Of a DNA stretch of 64,000 nt, positions 34,720 through 43,148 are shown piece by piece. Source of the stretch: Shinella lacus (lineage in GTDB: Bacteria > Pseudomonadota > Alphaproteobacteria > Rhizobiales > Rhizobiaceae); assembly GCF_010994755.1 (NCBI RefSeq), contig NZ_WHSB02000003.1:1-64000 (forward strand), given 5' to 3'. The notes under the pieces were generated by a model that ran no database searches, was not told the origin of the DNA, and worked only from the letters and a program-made list of their open reading frames with translations. Numbering within the stretch: position 1 is the stretch's first letter; each line of letters starts with the position of its first letter. Position numbers and translations under genes: made by a program.

Positions 34720-36813
34720 ATGGCATTGAAGACTTCCTCGCCGCGCAAGGGCGGCATCGGCCGGGTGAACGGGCCGGAAGGCGTGGATTCGATCCCGCTG
34801 CGCTACGGCGACGACCCCTATGTCTGGGCCTGCTGGCTCTATTATGAAGACGGCATGACGCAGGGCGAGATTGCCGAGGCGATGGGCGTGTCGCGCGCCA
34901 CCGTCAACAGCTACCTCGCCGACGCCCGCGAAAAGGGCATCGTCAACATCTCGATCGAGCCCGCCCGGCTCGCCTCCCTCACCATCGCGCAGGAGCTCAA
35001 GCGCCATTTCGGCCTTTCCGACTGCCTCGTCGTGCCGAACGACGACGATTCTCGTCCGCTGATCGGCAGGCTGGGAGCGGCCGGTGCGCAGGCGCTCGCC
35101 AAGATGATCAAGTCCGGCGACACGCTCGCCGTCGCCTGGGGCCGCACCATCCTGTCGGTCGGCGAACATCTGGAGATGGGGCCTTTGCAGGACGTTACCG
35201 TCGTACAGGCGACGGGCGGTACGACTGCAAGCTTCGCCTATACGCCGGAACTCACCACGGCCGCCGTCGCCCGCGCGATTGCGGCGCGCTGCGTCAACAT
35301 CACGGCGCCCGCCGTCGTCGCCTCGGGCGAAATGCACCGCATGCTGCTCGCCGAGCCGCTGATCCGCGAACAGTTCGACACGCTCGCCCGCGCCAACCGC
35401 ATCGTCTTCGGCATCTCGTCGCTGCGCCCCAACTCGACGATCCACACCAGCGGCTTCTTCGAATCCGTGCCCCTGCAGCACTATCTCGCCAAGGGTGCCG
35501 CGGGCGTTCTCGCCGGGCGCTTCATCGACGAACGCGGCCGCCCCGTCGCCGGCCCCCTCGATGATCGTACGATCGGCATCTCGCTGGAAATGCTGCGTGG
35601 CATCGGCACCCGCGTCGCCGTCGCCGGCGGGTTCGACAAGGTGCCGGCCCTGCTCGCGGCCCTTCGCGGTGGTTACGTCAACGTGCTGGTGACGGACGCC
35701 GCCACGGGCGCTGGCATCCTGCGCGCCGATGGCGTGACGAGCCTCGACGGAAAACTCTCGCAACGCCAGAAGAGCGTACCGGTCGCCAACAGCTACCGCA
35801 GTCACGTCAAGAAATTTCTCAACAATCCCAACGATGTGGTCGAGGAAATGCTGGACGGCCTGATCGCCGCGCACAAGCCCTATCTGGAACCGGTCGCCGG
35901 CTCGCGCCGGGCGCTCGTCGCCCGCGACGGCCCGCGCCCCGGCAAGGTCGGCCTCGTCATCGGCGGCGGCGCGGGCCACGAACCCTGCTTTGTCGGCTAT
36001 GTCGGTAAGGGTCTCGCCGACGCGGTGGCGATCGGAAACATCTTCTCCTCGCCGCCGCCCGACCCGATCGTCAAATGCGCGGTCGCGGCCTCCGGTGGTG
36101 CCGGCGTGCTCTTCGTCTACGGCAACTATGCCGGCGATGTGATGAATTTCGAGATGGCCGCGGAGCTTGCCGAGGAACAAGGCATTCCCATCCGCACGGT
36201 TCTGACGACCGACGATATCGCCTCTTCGCCGGTCGAGGACAAGGAGGGACGCCGCGGCGTCGCCGGCAATTTCTTCGTCTTCAAGGTGGCGGGTGCGGCC
36301 TGCGACCGCGGCTTGACGCTCGACGAATGCGAGGCCGTCACCCGCAAGGCCAACGACCGCACCTTCACGGTGGGCGTAGCGCTCGAATCCTGCTCCATGC
36401 CGCAGACGCGGCGGCACAATTTCGAGATCGGCCCGGACGACATGGAGCTCGGCATGGGCATCCATGGCGAGCCAGGCGTCTCGCGCGAGCGCATCCGCAC
36501 GGCGGACGAGATCGTCGACACAATCATGGACAACATCTTCAAGGAGATGAAGGCCGAGTCTGGCGACCGCGTGGCGGTGCTGGTCAATTCCTTCGGTGCC
36601 ACGCCGCTGATGGAACTCTACATCCTGTTTCGCCGGGTGGAGCAGCGGCTTTCCGCCAAGAACATCACGATCGAGGCGAGCTGGGTGGGGCACTATTGCA
36701 CCTCGCTCGACATGGTCGGCGCCTCCATCTCGATCCTGCATCTCGACCGGCAGCTGACTGATCTCATGCACCACCCATGCCGGTCGTCGATCTTGACCGT
36801 CAACACGCCCTGA
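34720..36813 (+). CDS. SorC-type transcriptional regulator fused to a DhaK kinase subunit
   Basis: A 697-residue fusion. Residues 46-66 are a helix-turn-helix (MTQGEIAEAMGVSRATVNSY). Residues about 75-345 are a SorC/DeoR sugar-phosphate-binding domain (VAWGRTILSVGEHLE, VVQATGGTT, VFGISSLRPNS, VAVAGGFDKVPALLAAL). Residues about 358-697 are a complete DAK1 domain in which all substrate residues are kept: His420 in GGGAGHEP, Asp473 in YAGDVMN and His582 in GIHGEPG. It could therefore bind ketose covalently and act as a kinase with the DhaL encoded next. The start is the first ATG after AGGGGGA, at a long spacing; a TTG upstream or a GTG at 34768 is possible. It probably controls the polyol operon upstream. 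Confidence 0.9.
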   Translation: MALKTSSPRKGGIGRVNGPEGVDSIPLRYGDDPYVWACWLYYEDGMTQGEIAEAMGVSRATVNSYLADAREKGIVNISIEPARLASLTIAQELKRHFGLSDCLVVPNDDDSRPLIGRLGAAGAQALAKMIKSGDTLAVAWGRTILSVGEHLEMGPLQDVTVVQATGGTTASFAYTPELTTAAVARAIAARCVNITAPAVVASGEMHRMLLAEPLIREQFDTLARANRIVFGISSLRPNSTIHTSGFFESVPLQHYLAKGAAGVLAGRFIDERGRPVAGPLDDRTIGISLEMLRGIGTRVAVAGGFDKVPALLAALRGGYVNVLVTDAATGAGILRADGVTSLDGKLSQRQKSVPVANSYRSHVKKFLNNPNDVVEEMLDGLIAAHKPYLEPVAGSRRALVARDGPRPGKVGLVIGGGAGHEPCFVGYVGKGLADAVAIGNIFSSPPPDPIVKCAVAASGGAGVLFVYGNYAGDVMNFEMAAELAEEQGIPIRTVLTTDDIASSPVEDKEGRRGVAGNFFVFKVAGAACDRGLTLDECEAVTRKANDRTFTVGVALESCSMPQTRRHNFEIGPDDMELGMGIHGEPGVSRERIRTADEIVDTIMDNIFKEMKAESGDRVAVLVNSFGATPLMELYILFRRVEQRLSAKNITIEASWVGHYCTSLDMVGASISILHLDRQLTDLMHHPCRSSILTVNTP

Positions 36814-36834
36814 AATGCCTTAGTGGAGGAAGAC

Positions 36835-37470
36835 ATGTCGGAAAGCGCGGCGCGGGCTCTCGCCAGGATGTTCGGGCGCATGGCCGAGGCGATCGAGGCG
36901 GAGAAGGATCATCTTTCCGAGCTGGACGGTGCGATCGGCGACGGCGACCACGGTATCACCATGTCGCTCGGCTTCAAGGCGGTGAACAAGGCGCTCGCCG
37001 CGCTCGATCTCGACACGGCGAGCCCGTCCGAGGTGATGCAGACGGCCGCGACCGGTTTCCTCGATGCCGTCGGTGCCTCCACCGGCCCGCTCTACGCCAC
37101 CGGTTTGCGCCGCGCCGCGCAAGCGCTCGCCGGCCGCAAGGAACTCGACCTTGCCGCCTGCCGCGACATGCTGGCCGCCTTCTCCGAAGGCATCCGCGAT
37201 CGCGGCAAGGCGCAGCGCGGCGACAAGACCATGCTCGACGTCTGGCTGCCCGCGGCGGAGGCTGCTGCGACCGCGGTCGCCGATGGCCGGTCGAAACAGG
37301 ATTTCTGGAAAGCGGTGACGATCGCTGCCGACAATGGCGCGGCCGCGACTGCCACCATGGTCGCCACCAAGGGCCGCGCCGCCCGCGTGCGCGAGCGCTC
37401 GCTCGGTCATCTCGATCCTGGCGCCGCCTCCGCAGCCGCCCTCGTGCGGGCCATGGCAGAAACGCTTTAG
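36835..37470 (+). CDS. Second DhaL-type kinase subunit
   Basis: A 211-residue DAK2-domain protein. The Mg-ATP site LDGAIGDGDHGITM is intact, as are GASTGPLYATG, GDKTMLDVW and HLDPGAASAA. It lies 21 bases after the SorC-DhaK fusion with a GGAGGA site before the ATG, so the natural partner is the fused DhaK domain. It is clearly diverged from the first DhaL, which argues for an old duplication with separate roles rather than a recent copy. Confidence 0.9.
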   Translation: MSESAARALARMFGRMAEAIEAEKDHLSELDGAIGDGDHGITMSLGFKAVNKALAALDLDTASPSEVMQTAATGFLDAVGASTGPLYATGLRRAAQALAGRKELDLAACRDMLAAFSEGIRDRGKAQRGDKTMLDVWLPAAEAAATAVADGRSKQDFWKAVTIAADNGAAATATMVATKGRAARVRERSLGHLDPGAASAAALVRAMAETL

Positions 37471-37487
37471 CGCGCAAAACTTGGGGC

Positions 37488-37518
37488 TTGACCTTCCCAT
37501 GGGGGAAGGCGGCATCCT
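37488..37518 (+). promoter_or_regulatory. CueR-type copper promoter of copZ
   Basis: TTGACC (37488-37493) and CATCCT (37513-37518) are 19 bases apart, the long spacing typical of MerR-family promoters. The spacer carries the dyad ACCTTCCC-ATGG-GGGAAGG, the classic CueR box. CueR encoded at 40311 would activate it when it binds Cu(I). Confidence 0.85.
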
Positions 37519-37543
37519 GCTGGCCAAACATCAGGAGATACCC

Positions 37544-37750
37544 ATGGACAACAGCACCACCCTCGCCTTCACCGTCCCGGACATGACCTGCGGCCATTGC
37601 GCAAAGACCATCACCGGCGCGGTTATCGCCGCCTATCCGGGTGCCAAGGTCGATATCGACCTCGCCAGCAAGCGCGTTTCGATCGAAAATGCCGGTGACC
37701 GGGCCGCCGTCGCCTCCGTGATCGCGGCAGAAGGCTATTCGCCGGCCTGA
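37544..37750 (+). CDS. copZ: CopZ-like copper chaperone
   Basis: A 68-residue HMA-domain protein with the metal-binding motif MTCGHC (residues 14-19) and the ferredoxin-like beta-alpha-beta-beta-alpha-beta length of a copper chaperone. It would carry Cu(I) in the cytoplasm to CopA. CAGGAGA precedes the ATG. It has its own CueR promoter and lies 74 bases before the copA start. Confidence 0.9.
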   Translation: MDNSTTLAFTVPDMTCGHCAKTITGAVIAAYPGAKVDIDLASKRVSIENAGDRAAVASVIAAEGYSPA

Positions 37751-37765
37751 GTGGCAAAAAGCCGC

Positions 37766-37796
37766 TTGACCTTGACATGATGGGAAGGTGCACGAT
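37766..37796 (+). promoter_or_regulatory. CueR-type copper promoter of copA
   Basis: TTGACC (37766-37771) is followed by a 19-base spacer and CACGAT (37791-37796). The dyad ACCTT...AAGGT (37769-37789) is the CueR box, less symmetric than the copZ one. This gives copA and cueR a second copper-controlled start. Confidence 0.75.
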
Positions 37797-37824
37797 CTAT
37801 CCGAAACAGGATGAAAGGTGCACC

Positions 37825-40314
37825 ATGCTCACCACCACACCGCCGGCAGACCGCCGGACCGTAAAACTCTCCATCTCCGACATGACCTGCGCGTCCTGTG
37901 TGCGCCGCGTCGAGAAGGCCATCGAAACGGTGCCGGGCGTCGCCGGCGCCGCCGTCAACCTCGCGACGGAAAAAGCCGACGTGACCTTCGACGGTGTGCC
38001 CGACGTGGCGGCCGTGGCGGAAGCGGTGCGCAAGGCGGGTTACGGCGTTACGGAAGAGGTCATTGAGTTCCCCGTCGACGGCATGACCTGTGCCTCCTGC
38101 ATCGGCCGGGTCGAAAAGGCGCTGAAAGCCGTGCCAGGCGTGATCGAGGCGACCGCCAACCTCGCGCAGGAACGTGCCCGCGTCCGCCTCGTCAAGGGTG
38201 CCGCAAGTTTCGAGGATCTTTCCGCTGCGATCGAACGCACCGGCTACAAGGCCATCCGCGAGACCGCCGCGACACCCGCCGAGGACGACCGCCGCGCGGC
38301 CGAGGCAAAAATCCTGCGGCGCGATCTGGTGATCGCCGCGCTGCTGACGGCGCCGCTTTTCGTGATGGAAATGGGCGCGCATGCCTTCCCGTCCTTCGGG
38401 CACTACATCCACGAGACGCTCGGCATGCAGACGAGCCGGATCATCCAGTTCATGCTGGCGACGCTGGTGCTGGCCGGTCCCGGCCTGCGCTTCTTCCGCA
38501 AGGGCATTCCGGCGCTCGCGCGGCTGGCGCCGGACATGAATTCTCTCGTCGTCATCGGCACGCTCGCCGCCTGGAGTTTCTCCACCGTCGCGACCTTCGC
38601 GCCGGGCCTGCTTCCGGGCGGCACGGCGAACGTCTATTTCGAGGCCGCCGCCGTCATCGTGACGCTCATCCTCGCCGGGCGCTACCTGGAGGCGCGCGCC
38701 AAGGGCCGCACCGGCGAAGCGATCCGCCATCTTGCCGGCCTGCGCGCCAAATCCGCCCGCGTGCTGCGCGCTGGAAAAGCGGAGGACGTGGCTCTCGAAA
38801 GCGTCGTGCCGGGCGATATCGTTTTGGTGCGTCCCGGCGAAAAGGTGCCGGTCGATGGTGAGGTGACGGAGGGCAGTTCCTATATCGACGAGTCGATGAT
38901 CACGGGTGAGCCGATGCCCGTCGCGCGCCAGGCCGGCGACCTCGTCACCGGCGGCACGGTCAACACGACCGGCTCGCTGACCTTCCGCGCCACCCGCGTC
39001 GGCGCAGACACGGTGCTCTCGCAGATTATCCGTATGGTGGAGGATGCGCAGGCGGCAAAGCTGCCGATCCAGGCGCTGGTGGATCGCGTCACGCAATGGT
39101 TCGTGCCGGCCGTCATCGCCGTCGCCCTCGTAACCTTCGGTCTCTGGCTGGTGTTCGGCCCGAGCCCGGCGCTCGCCCACGCCCTGGTCAATGCCGTCGC
39201 CGTGCTCATCATCGCCTGCCCCTGCGCCATGGGACTTGCGACGCCCACTTCCATCATTACCGGGACGGGCCGCGCGGCGGAACTCGGCGTTCTCTTCCGC
39301 CAGGGCACCGCGCTTCAGACGCTGGAAGGCACCGACATCGTCGCCGTCGACAAGACCGGCACGCTGACGCTCGGCCATCCGACGCTGACGGAGATCGTGC
39401 CGGCGGATGGCTTTGCGCGCGACGAGGTGCTGTCGCTGGTCGCTGCGGCGGAAGTGCATTCCGAGCACCCGATCGCCGCTGCCATCCATGAAGCGGCGGT
39501 CGCGGAGGGCATCGACTTACCGGCGGCAACCGGCTTCGTGGCGAGCTCCGGCCAGGGCATTTCGGCGGAGGTTTCCGGCCGCAGGGTGGAGGCAGGCTCC
39601 GTCGGCTTCATGCAGGCGCGCGGCCTCGATGTCTCGCCCTTCGCACGCCACGCCGACCGGCTCGCCGCCGAGGGTGCCTCGCCGCTCTATGCCGCCATCG
39701 ACGGCCGGCTGGCGGCGCTCTTTGCGGTCACCGATCCGGTGAAGCCGACAACGAAGGAGGCGATTGCCGCGCTGAAGGCGCTCGGGATTGAAGTGGCGAT
39801 GATCACCGGCGATAACCGCCGGACCGCCGAGGCCGTGGCGGAAAAGCTCGGTATCGACCGGGTGCTGGCGGAAGTGCTGCCGGATGGCAAGGTCGCGGCG
39901 GTGCGCGCGCTTTCGGCGGGCGGCGCGAAGAAGGTCGCCTTCGTCGGCGACGGCATCAACGACGCGCCGGCGCTTGCCGCGGCCGATACCGGTATCGCCA
40001 TCGGCACGGGCACGGATGTCGCCATCGAGAGCGCCGACGTGGTGCTGATGGCGGGCGACATGCGGGGCGTCGCCGTCGGCATCGCGCTGTCGCGGGCGAC
40101 GATGCGCAATATCCGCCAGAACCTGTTCTGGGCCTTCGGCTACAATGTCGCGCTGGTCCCGGTCGCTGCCGGCCTGCTCTATCCGGCCTTCGGCATCCAG
40201 CTTTCACCGGCGCTCGCGGCCGGCGCCATGGCGCTTTCCAGCGTGTTCGTGGTGTCGAACGCGCTGCGGCTCAAGCGTTTCCGTCTCGCATTCCGCAAGG
40301 GAGACCAGGCATGA
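37825..40314 (+). CDS. copA: Cu(I)-exporting P-type ATPase
   Basis: An 829-residue P1B-1-type ATPase in the inner membrane that pumps Cu(I) out of the cytoplasm. Two N-terminal HMA domains each have MTCASC (20-25 and 87-92). The transmembrane CPC motif is at 465-467. The phosphorylated Asp is Asp509 in DKTGT. The nucleotide domain has HSEHPIA, and the hinge is [10 protein letters not shown]. About eight membrane helices are visible. The ATG at 37825 lies after the CueR promoter. Its stop overlaps the cueR start (ATGA). Confidence 0.95.
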   Translation: MLTTTPPADRRTVKLSISDMTCASCVRRVEKAIETVPGVAGAAVNLATEKADVTFDGVPDVAAVAEAVRKAGYGVTEEVIEFPVDGMTCASCIGRVEKALKAVPGVIEATANLAQERARVRLVKGAASFEDLSAAIERTGYKAIRETAATPAEDDRRAAEAKILRRDLVIAALLTAPLFVMEMGAHAFPSFGHYIHETLGMQTSRIIQFMLATLVLAGPGLRFFRKGIPALARLAPDMNSLVVIGTLAAWSFSTVATFAPGLLPGGTANVYFEAAAVIVTLILAGRYLEARAKGRTGEAIRHLAGLRAKSARVLRAGKAEDVALESVVPGDIVLVRPGEKVPVDGEVTEGSSYIDESMITGEPMPVARQAGDLVTGGTVNTTGSLTFRATRVGADTVLSQIIRMVEDAQAAKLPIQALVDRVTQWFVPAVIAVALVTFGLWLVFGPSPALAHALVNAVAVLIIACPCAMGLATPTSIITGTGRAAELGVLFRQGTALQTLEGTDIVAVDKTGTLTLGHPTLTEIVPADGFARDEVLSLVAAAEVHSEHPIAAAIHEAAVAEGIDLPAATGFVASSGQGISAEVSGRRVEAGSVGFMQARGLDVSPFARHADRLAAEGASPLYAAIDGRLAALFAVTDPVKPTTKEAIAALKALGIEVAMITGDNRRTAEAVAEKLGIDRVLAEVLPDGKVAAVRALSAGGAKKVAFVGDGINDAPALAAADTGIAIGTGTDVAIESADVVLMAGDMRGVAVGIALSRATMRNIRQNLFWAFGYNVALVPVAAGLLYPAFGIQLSPALAAGAMALSSVFVVSNALRLKRFRLAFRKGDQA

Positions 40315-40721
40315 ATATCGGCGAAGCGGCGGAGGCGACGGGCGTCTCCGCCAAGATGATCCGGCACTACGAATCGATCGGCCTTATCCGTGAGGCCGGG
40401 CGTACCGGCGCCGGCTACCGCACCTATGGGCCGAAGGACCTTTCGACGCTCTCCTTCATTCGGCGGGCGCGCGACCTCGGCTTTTCCATCGCCCAGATCC
40501 GCGACCTGCTGGCGCTCTGGCAGGACCGCGCGCGCGCCTCCGGCGACGTGAAGCGCATCGCCAACCAGCATGTCGACGAGATGAAGGAAAAGATGCGCTT
40601 GCTGCAGGAGATGGTGCACACGCTGGAACACCTTTCGGCCCATTGCCACGGCGACGACCGGCCGGACTGTCCGATCCTCGAACAGTTGGCGAGCGGCAAG
40701 GCCGAGGAGGCGTGCTGCTAG
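40311..40721 (+). CDS. cueR: CueR-type Cu(I)-responsive MerR-family activator
   Basis: A 136-residue MerR-family regulator. The N-terminal winged helix reads [21 protein letters not shown], a dimerisation helix follows, and the Cu(I) ligands are Cys112 and Cys120 in CHGDDRPDC, the same positions and spacing as E. coli CueR. The tail carries an extra CC pair. It is translated from the end of copA and would activate both promoters at 37488 and 37766, giving positive feedback. Confidence 0.92.
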   Translation: MNIGEAAEATGVSAKMIRHYESIGLIREAGRTGAGYRTYGPKDLSTLSFIRRARDLGFSIAQIRDLLALWQDRARASGDVKRIANQHVDEMKEKMRLLQEMVHTLEHLSAHCHGDDRPDCPILEQLASGKAEEACC

Positions 40722-40722
40722 A

Positions 40723-41115
40723 TCAGGCGGCGGCGGAAAGATGCTCGTGCACGGCGAGCCAGCGGCCGGCGGGATCGCGCGAAAAGACAATCGTCTCGCG
40801 CTCGTTGTTCGTCACGGTTTCGCCGCCCACCGAAACGTCGGTCTCAACGGCATGGGTGAAGATCGCCACGTCGCCGACGAGCCGGACTTTGCGGTCCGTC
40901 GAACGGCAGCCGAGCACGCGAAAGCCGTCGCGCGTTTCCCACAGCGCCCATTCCGCTTCATAGGCGGCGCGGTCGTCGAGCGTGCGGTCGAGATTGTAGA
41001 ACAGGAAGGTCGCCTCCGGCGCGAAGGCAGCAAAATAGGCCGCGCGGTCATGCCGGGCGAAGGCGCTCACCAGGGTATCGGCGGCGGTGAGGACGGCGGA
41101 TTCCGTGTCGGTCAT
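40723..41115 (-). CDS. SnoaL/NTF2-like small protein
   Basis: A 130-residue protein with the NTF2-like fold pattern: an N-terminal helix, FARHDRAAYFAAFAPEATFLFY, then strands ending RWLAVHEHLSA. This matches the group of calcium/calmodulin-kinase association-domain-like or ketosteroid-isomerase-like proteins often annotated as DUF4440. No function can be assigned. It lies 16 bases downstream of the TetR gene, probably in one transcript. Its stop converges with the cueR stop, one base apart. Confidence 0.75.
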   Translation of the reverse strand: MTDTESAVLTAADTLVSAFARHDRAAYFAAFAPEATFLFYNLDRTLDDRAAYEAEWALWETRDGFRVLGCRSTDRKVRLVGDVAIFTHAVETDVSVGGETVTNNERETIVFSRDPAGRWLAVHEHLSAAA

Positions 41116-41131
41116 GGCATTTACCTGCGGC

Positions 41132-41758
41132 TCAGACGATCTTGATGCTGCTGATGAGGGCGGCGATGGGCTCGTGCTGGGCGTTCACGCGCGCCTTCAG
41201 CTCTTCAAGCGGCATGGCATCGACCTTGCAGAACTCGATGAACATCATGTTGAGATTGTTGAAGAAAACTTCGCCCATGGCCTTGGCGTCGACGCCGGCC
41301 TGAATCACGCCGCGCGCCTTCAGCGTCTCGACGAGTCGCACGACCTGGGCGCAAAGTTGTCCGTCCAGCTCGGTATAGCGCCGCGACAGCGGTGTTTCCG
41401 GCTGCTGGATGGAGATCGCCATGGCGGTGCGCCACATCTCCTTGGAGAGGTAATAGAGCGAGTGGTCGTAATATTGGTCGATCAGCGTGCGCAGCGCTTC
41501 CGCGACGTTCAGCGGCGGATTGGCGACGATGCGCGCACCGCCCTCCAGCACCTCCGTCACTTCCATCGCGACGGTGGCGACGAGGATGTCGCCCTTGTTC
41601 TGGTAGTAGTTGTAGAGCGTGCCGACGGAGACCTCCGCCATCTCGGCAATGTCCTCGATGCGGGCGCTGTCATACCCCTGCTCGCGGAACAGCGTGGTCG
41701 CGGCTTCAAGGATGCGGCGGGTCTTGTCCGCCTTCTGTTTTGCACGCAATCCAGCCAT
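41132..41758 (-). CDS. TetR-family transcriptional regulator
   Basis: A 208-residue regulator with the TetR helix-turn-helix at about 12-58 (RRILEAATTLFREQGYDSAR, VSVGTLYNYYQNKGDI) and an all-helical ligand domain. It is divergent from the polyamine-type ABC operon, and the promoter at 41793 between them carries a palindrome in its spacer. It is the likely repressor of that operon. The ligand is unknown. Confidence 0.9.
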   Translation of the reverse strand: MAGLRAKQKADKTRRILEAATTLFREQGYDSARIEDIAEMAEVSVGTLYNYYQNKGDILVATVAMEVTEVLEGGARIVANPPLNVAEALRTLIDQYYDHSLYYLSKEMWRTAMAISIQQPETPLSRRYTELDGQLCAQVVRLVETLKARGVIQAGVDAKAMGEVFFNNLNMMFIEFCKVDAMPLEELKARVNAQHEPIAALISSIKIV

Positions 41759-41792
41759 GGAATCCTCCGTTGGAATCTCCTCAAAAATGAGA

Positions 41793-41821
41793 TTGACTTA
41801 AAAAATGAATTCGTTCAATCT
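41793..41821 (+). promoter_or_regulatory. Promoter and TetR-type operator of the polyamine-type ABC operon
   Basis: TTGACT (41793-41798) and CAATCT (41816-41821) are 17 bases apart. The palindrome TGAA-TTCG-TTCA (41806-41817) fills the spacer, and a wider inverted repeat GATTGA (41791-41796) / TTCAATC (41814-41820) surrounds it. A repressor bound here would cover both promoter elements. Confidence 0.6.
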
Positions 41822-41885
41822 TTTTCTCAAGGCACCGGAATGAGTGCCATTCGCCTGGGCCAAAAGCCTTCAGCCAGAGGGAAAG

Positions 41886-42965
41886 ATGATGACGAAAACC
41901 GTTTCCAGCGGGTTCTCCCGCCGCATGCTTCTTGCCACCGCAGCCGTGTTGGTTCTCGCTCCCGCCGGCGCGCAGGCGCAGGACGAGCTGAACGCGCTCG
42001 TCTGGTGCGACCACACCGATCCGGCACTGGTCGAGCCCTTCGAAAAGGCCAACAACGTCAAGGTCAACCTCAAGGAATATGAGGGCACGGGTGCCGCGAT
42101 CTCGATCATCGAGCAGTCCCGCCCCGGTGACTGGGACGTGCTGGTGATCGACGCCGTCGACGTGCCGCGCGCCATCGACATGGACATTCTTAGCGAAATG
42201 CCGGCCGACAAGCTGCCGCTCGGCGATCTCTTCCCGGAAGTGCGCATGGAAGAGACGACGACCAAGGACGGCAAGGTCTACGCCGTTACCGAAAAATTCG
42301 GCTACAACACCATTTCCTTCGACAAGACGAAGGTCGATCCCGCCGACATGGACGACCTCTCCGTCATCTGGTCGGACAAGTACAAGGGCCGCATCGCGCT
42401 CTATGATTATTACCTGCCGATGGTCGGCCTGACCGGTGTCGGCATCGGCAAGAAGACCGCCGATCTCAAGCAGGAAGACCTGCCGGCGATCAAGGAAAAG
42501 CTCTTCGAGATGAAGAAGGTCGCCCGCCAGGTGAGCGACGTCGTCGCCTCGCAGACGGCCCTTGCGACCGGCGAAGTGGACATCGTCGTCGGTGGCGGCG
42601 AGTGGCTGACGGCCGGTCTTTCCGGCGAAAAGCCGAATCTCGACTGGACGATCCCCAAGCAGGGGGCGCTGCGCTGGGCGCAGTCGATCGGCGTCTTCAA
42701 GGACTCCGAAAAGCAGGATCTCGCGCTGAAATTCGTGCAGTACATCGTCAGCCCCGAGGGCCAGGCGCGACTTGCCACCTCGTCCTGCTACTGGGCGATG
42801 CCGGCCAATGCCAAGGCGGGCGAGCATCTCACCGACCCGCAGAAGGCGGCGCTGCGCTGGGACAAGCAGCCGGAGTATTTGAAGAACTCGCAGCTTTATC
42901 CGGTCGCCGACGCCGACATGGATGCGGCGATGCAGGATGTCTGGACGGAGATGTTGCAGCAGTAA
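41886..42965 (+). CDS. Polyamine-type ABC transporter substrate-binding protein, PotD-like
   Basis: A 359-residue periplasmic binding protein of the SBP_bac_8/PotD type. The signal peptide has a twin-arginine-like start, FSRRMLLATAA, and a cleavage region near GAQAQ (about 31). Later segments LNALVWCDHTDPALVEPFEK, SDKYKGRIALYDYY and ALRWAQSIGVFKDS fit the family. A polyamine or a related small cation is likely, but the distinct enzymes downstream leave the ligand open. Two ATGs in a row at 41886 and 41889 are possible starts. Confidence 0.88.
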   Translation: MMTKTVSSGFSRRMLLATAAVLVLAPAGAQAQDELNALVWCDHTDPALVEPFEKANNVKVNLKEYEGTGAAISIIEQSRPGDWDVLVIDAVDVPRAIDMDILSEMPADKLPLGDLFPEVRMEETTTKDGKVYAVTEKFGYNTISFDKTKVDPADMDDLSVIWSDKYKGRIALYDYYLPMVGLTGVGIGKKTADLKQEDLPAIKEKLFEMKKVARQVSDVVASQTALATGEVDIVVGGGEWLTAGLSGEKPNLDWTIPKQGALRWAQSIGVFKDSEKQDLALKFVQYIVSPEGQARLATSSCYWAMPANAKAGEHLTDPQKAALRWDKQPEYLKNSQLYPVADADMDAAMQDVWTEMLQQ

Positions 42966-42982
42966 GGTTTTGGGGGATGCGT

Positions 42983-43118
42983 GGATCCTCGGGTCAAGCC
43001 CGAGGATGACGGTGGGGAGGGTGTGAGCCTGCCCTATCGAACGGCTCGGCATGCGATGCCGTTTCTGCGTCGCCCCACTTCTCTTCTTTCGTCATCCTCG
43101 GGCTTGACCCGAGGATCC
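42983..43118. repeat. RIME-like palindromic intergenic element
   Basis: A 28-base sequence, ggatcctcgggtcaagcc followed by cgaggatgac (42983-43010), is repeated perfectly in inverted orientation at 43091-43118. Each arm is itself a hairpin (CCTCGGG / CCCGAGG). The 80 bases between include another hairpin (CGGCAT-GCG-ATGCCG). This is the form of the RIME-type, non-autonomous palindromic elements common in rhizobia. It sits in the spacer between the binding-protein and permease genes. Read as protein it gives DPRVKPEDD, a frequent source of falsely extended genes. Confidence 0.85.
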
Positions 43119-43148
43119 AAGCTCCAAGCACTGACGAGGACCGACCCC

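Noticed and set aside
34261-36774. A long minus-strand open frame opposite the DhaL and SorC-DhaK genes.
   Set aside because: Composition of a shadow frame with no motif, while the plus strand carries intact catalytic motifs throughout.
42981-43148. An N-terminal extension of the PotB-like permease through DPRVKPEDD-type sequence.
   Set aside because: The extra codons read the RIME-like element. The permease family starts near the ATG at 43149.
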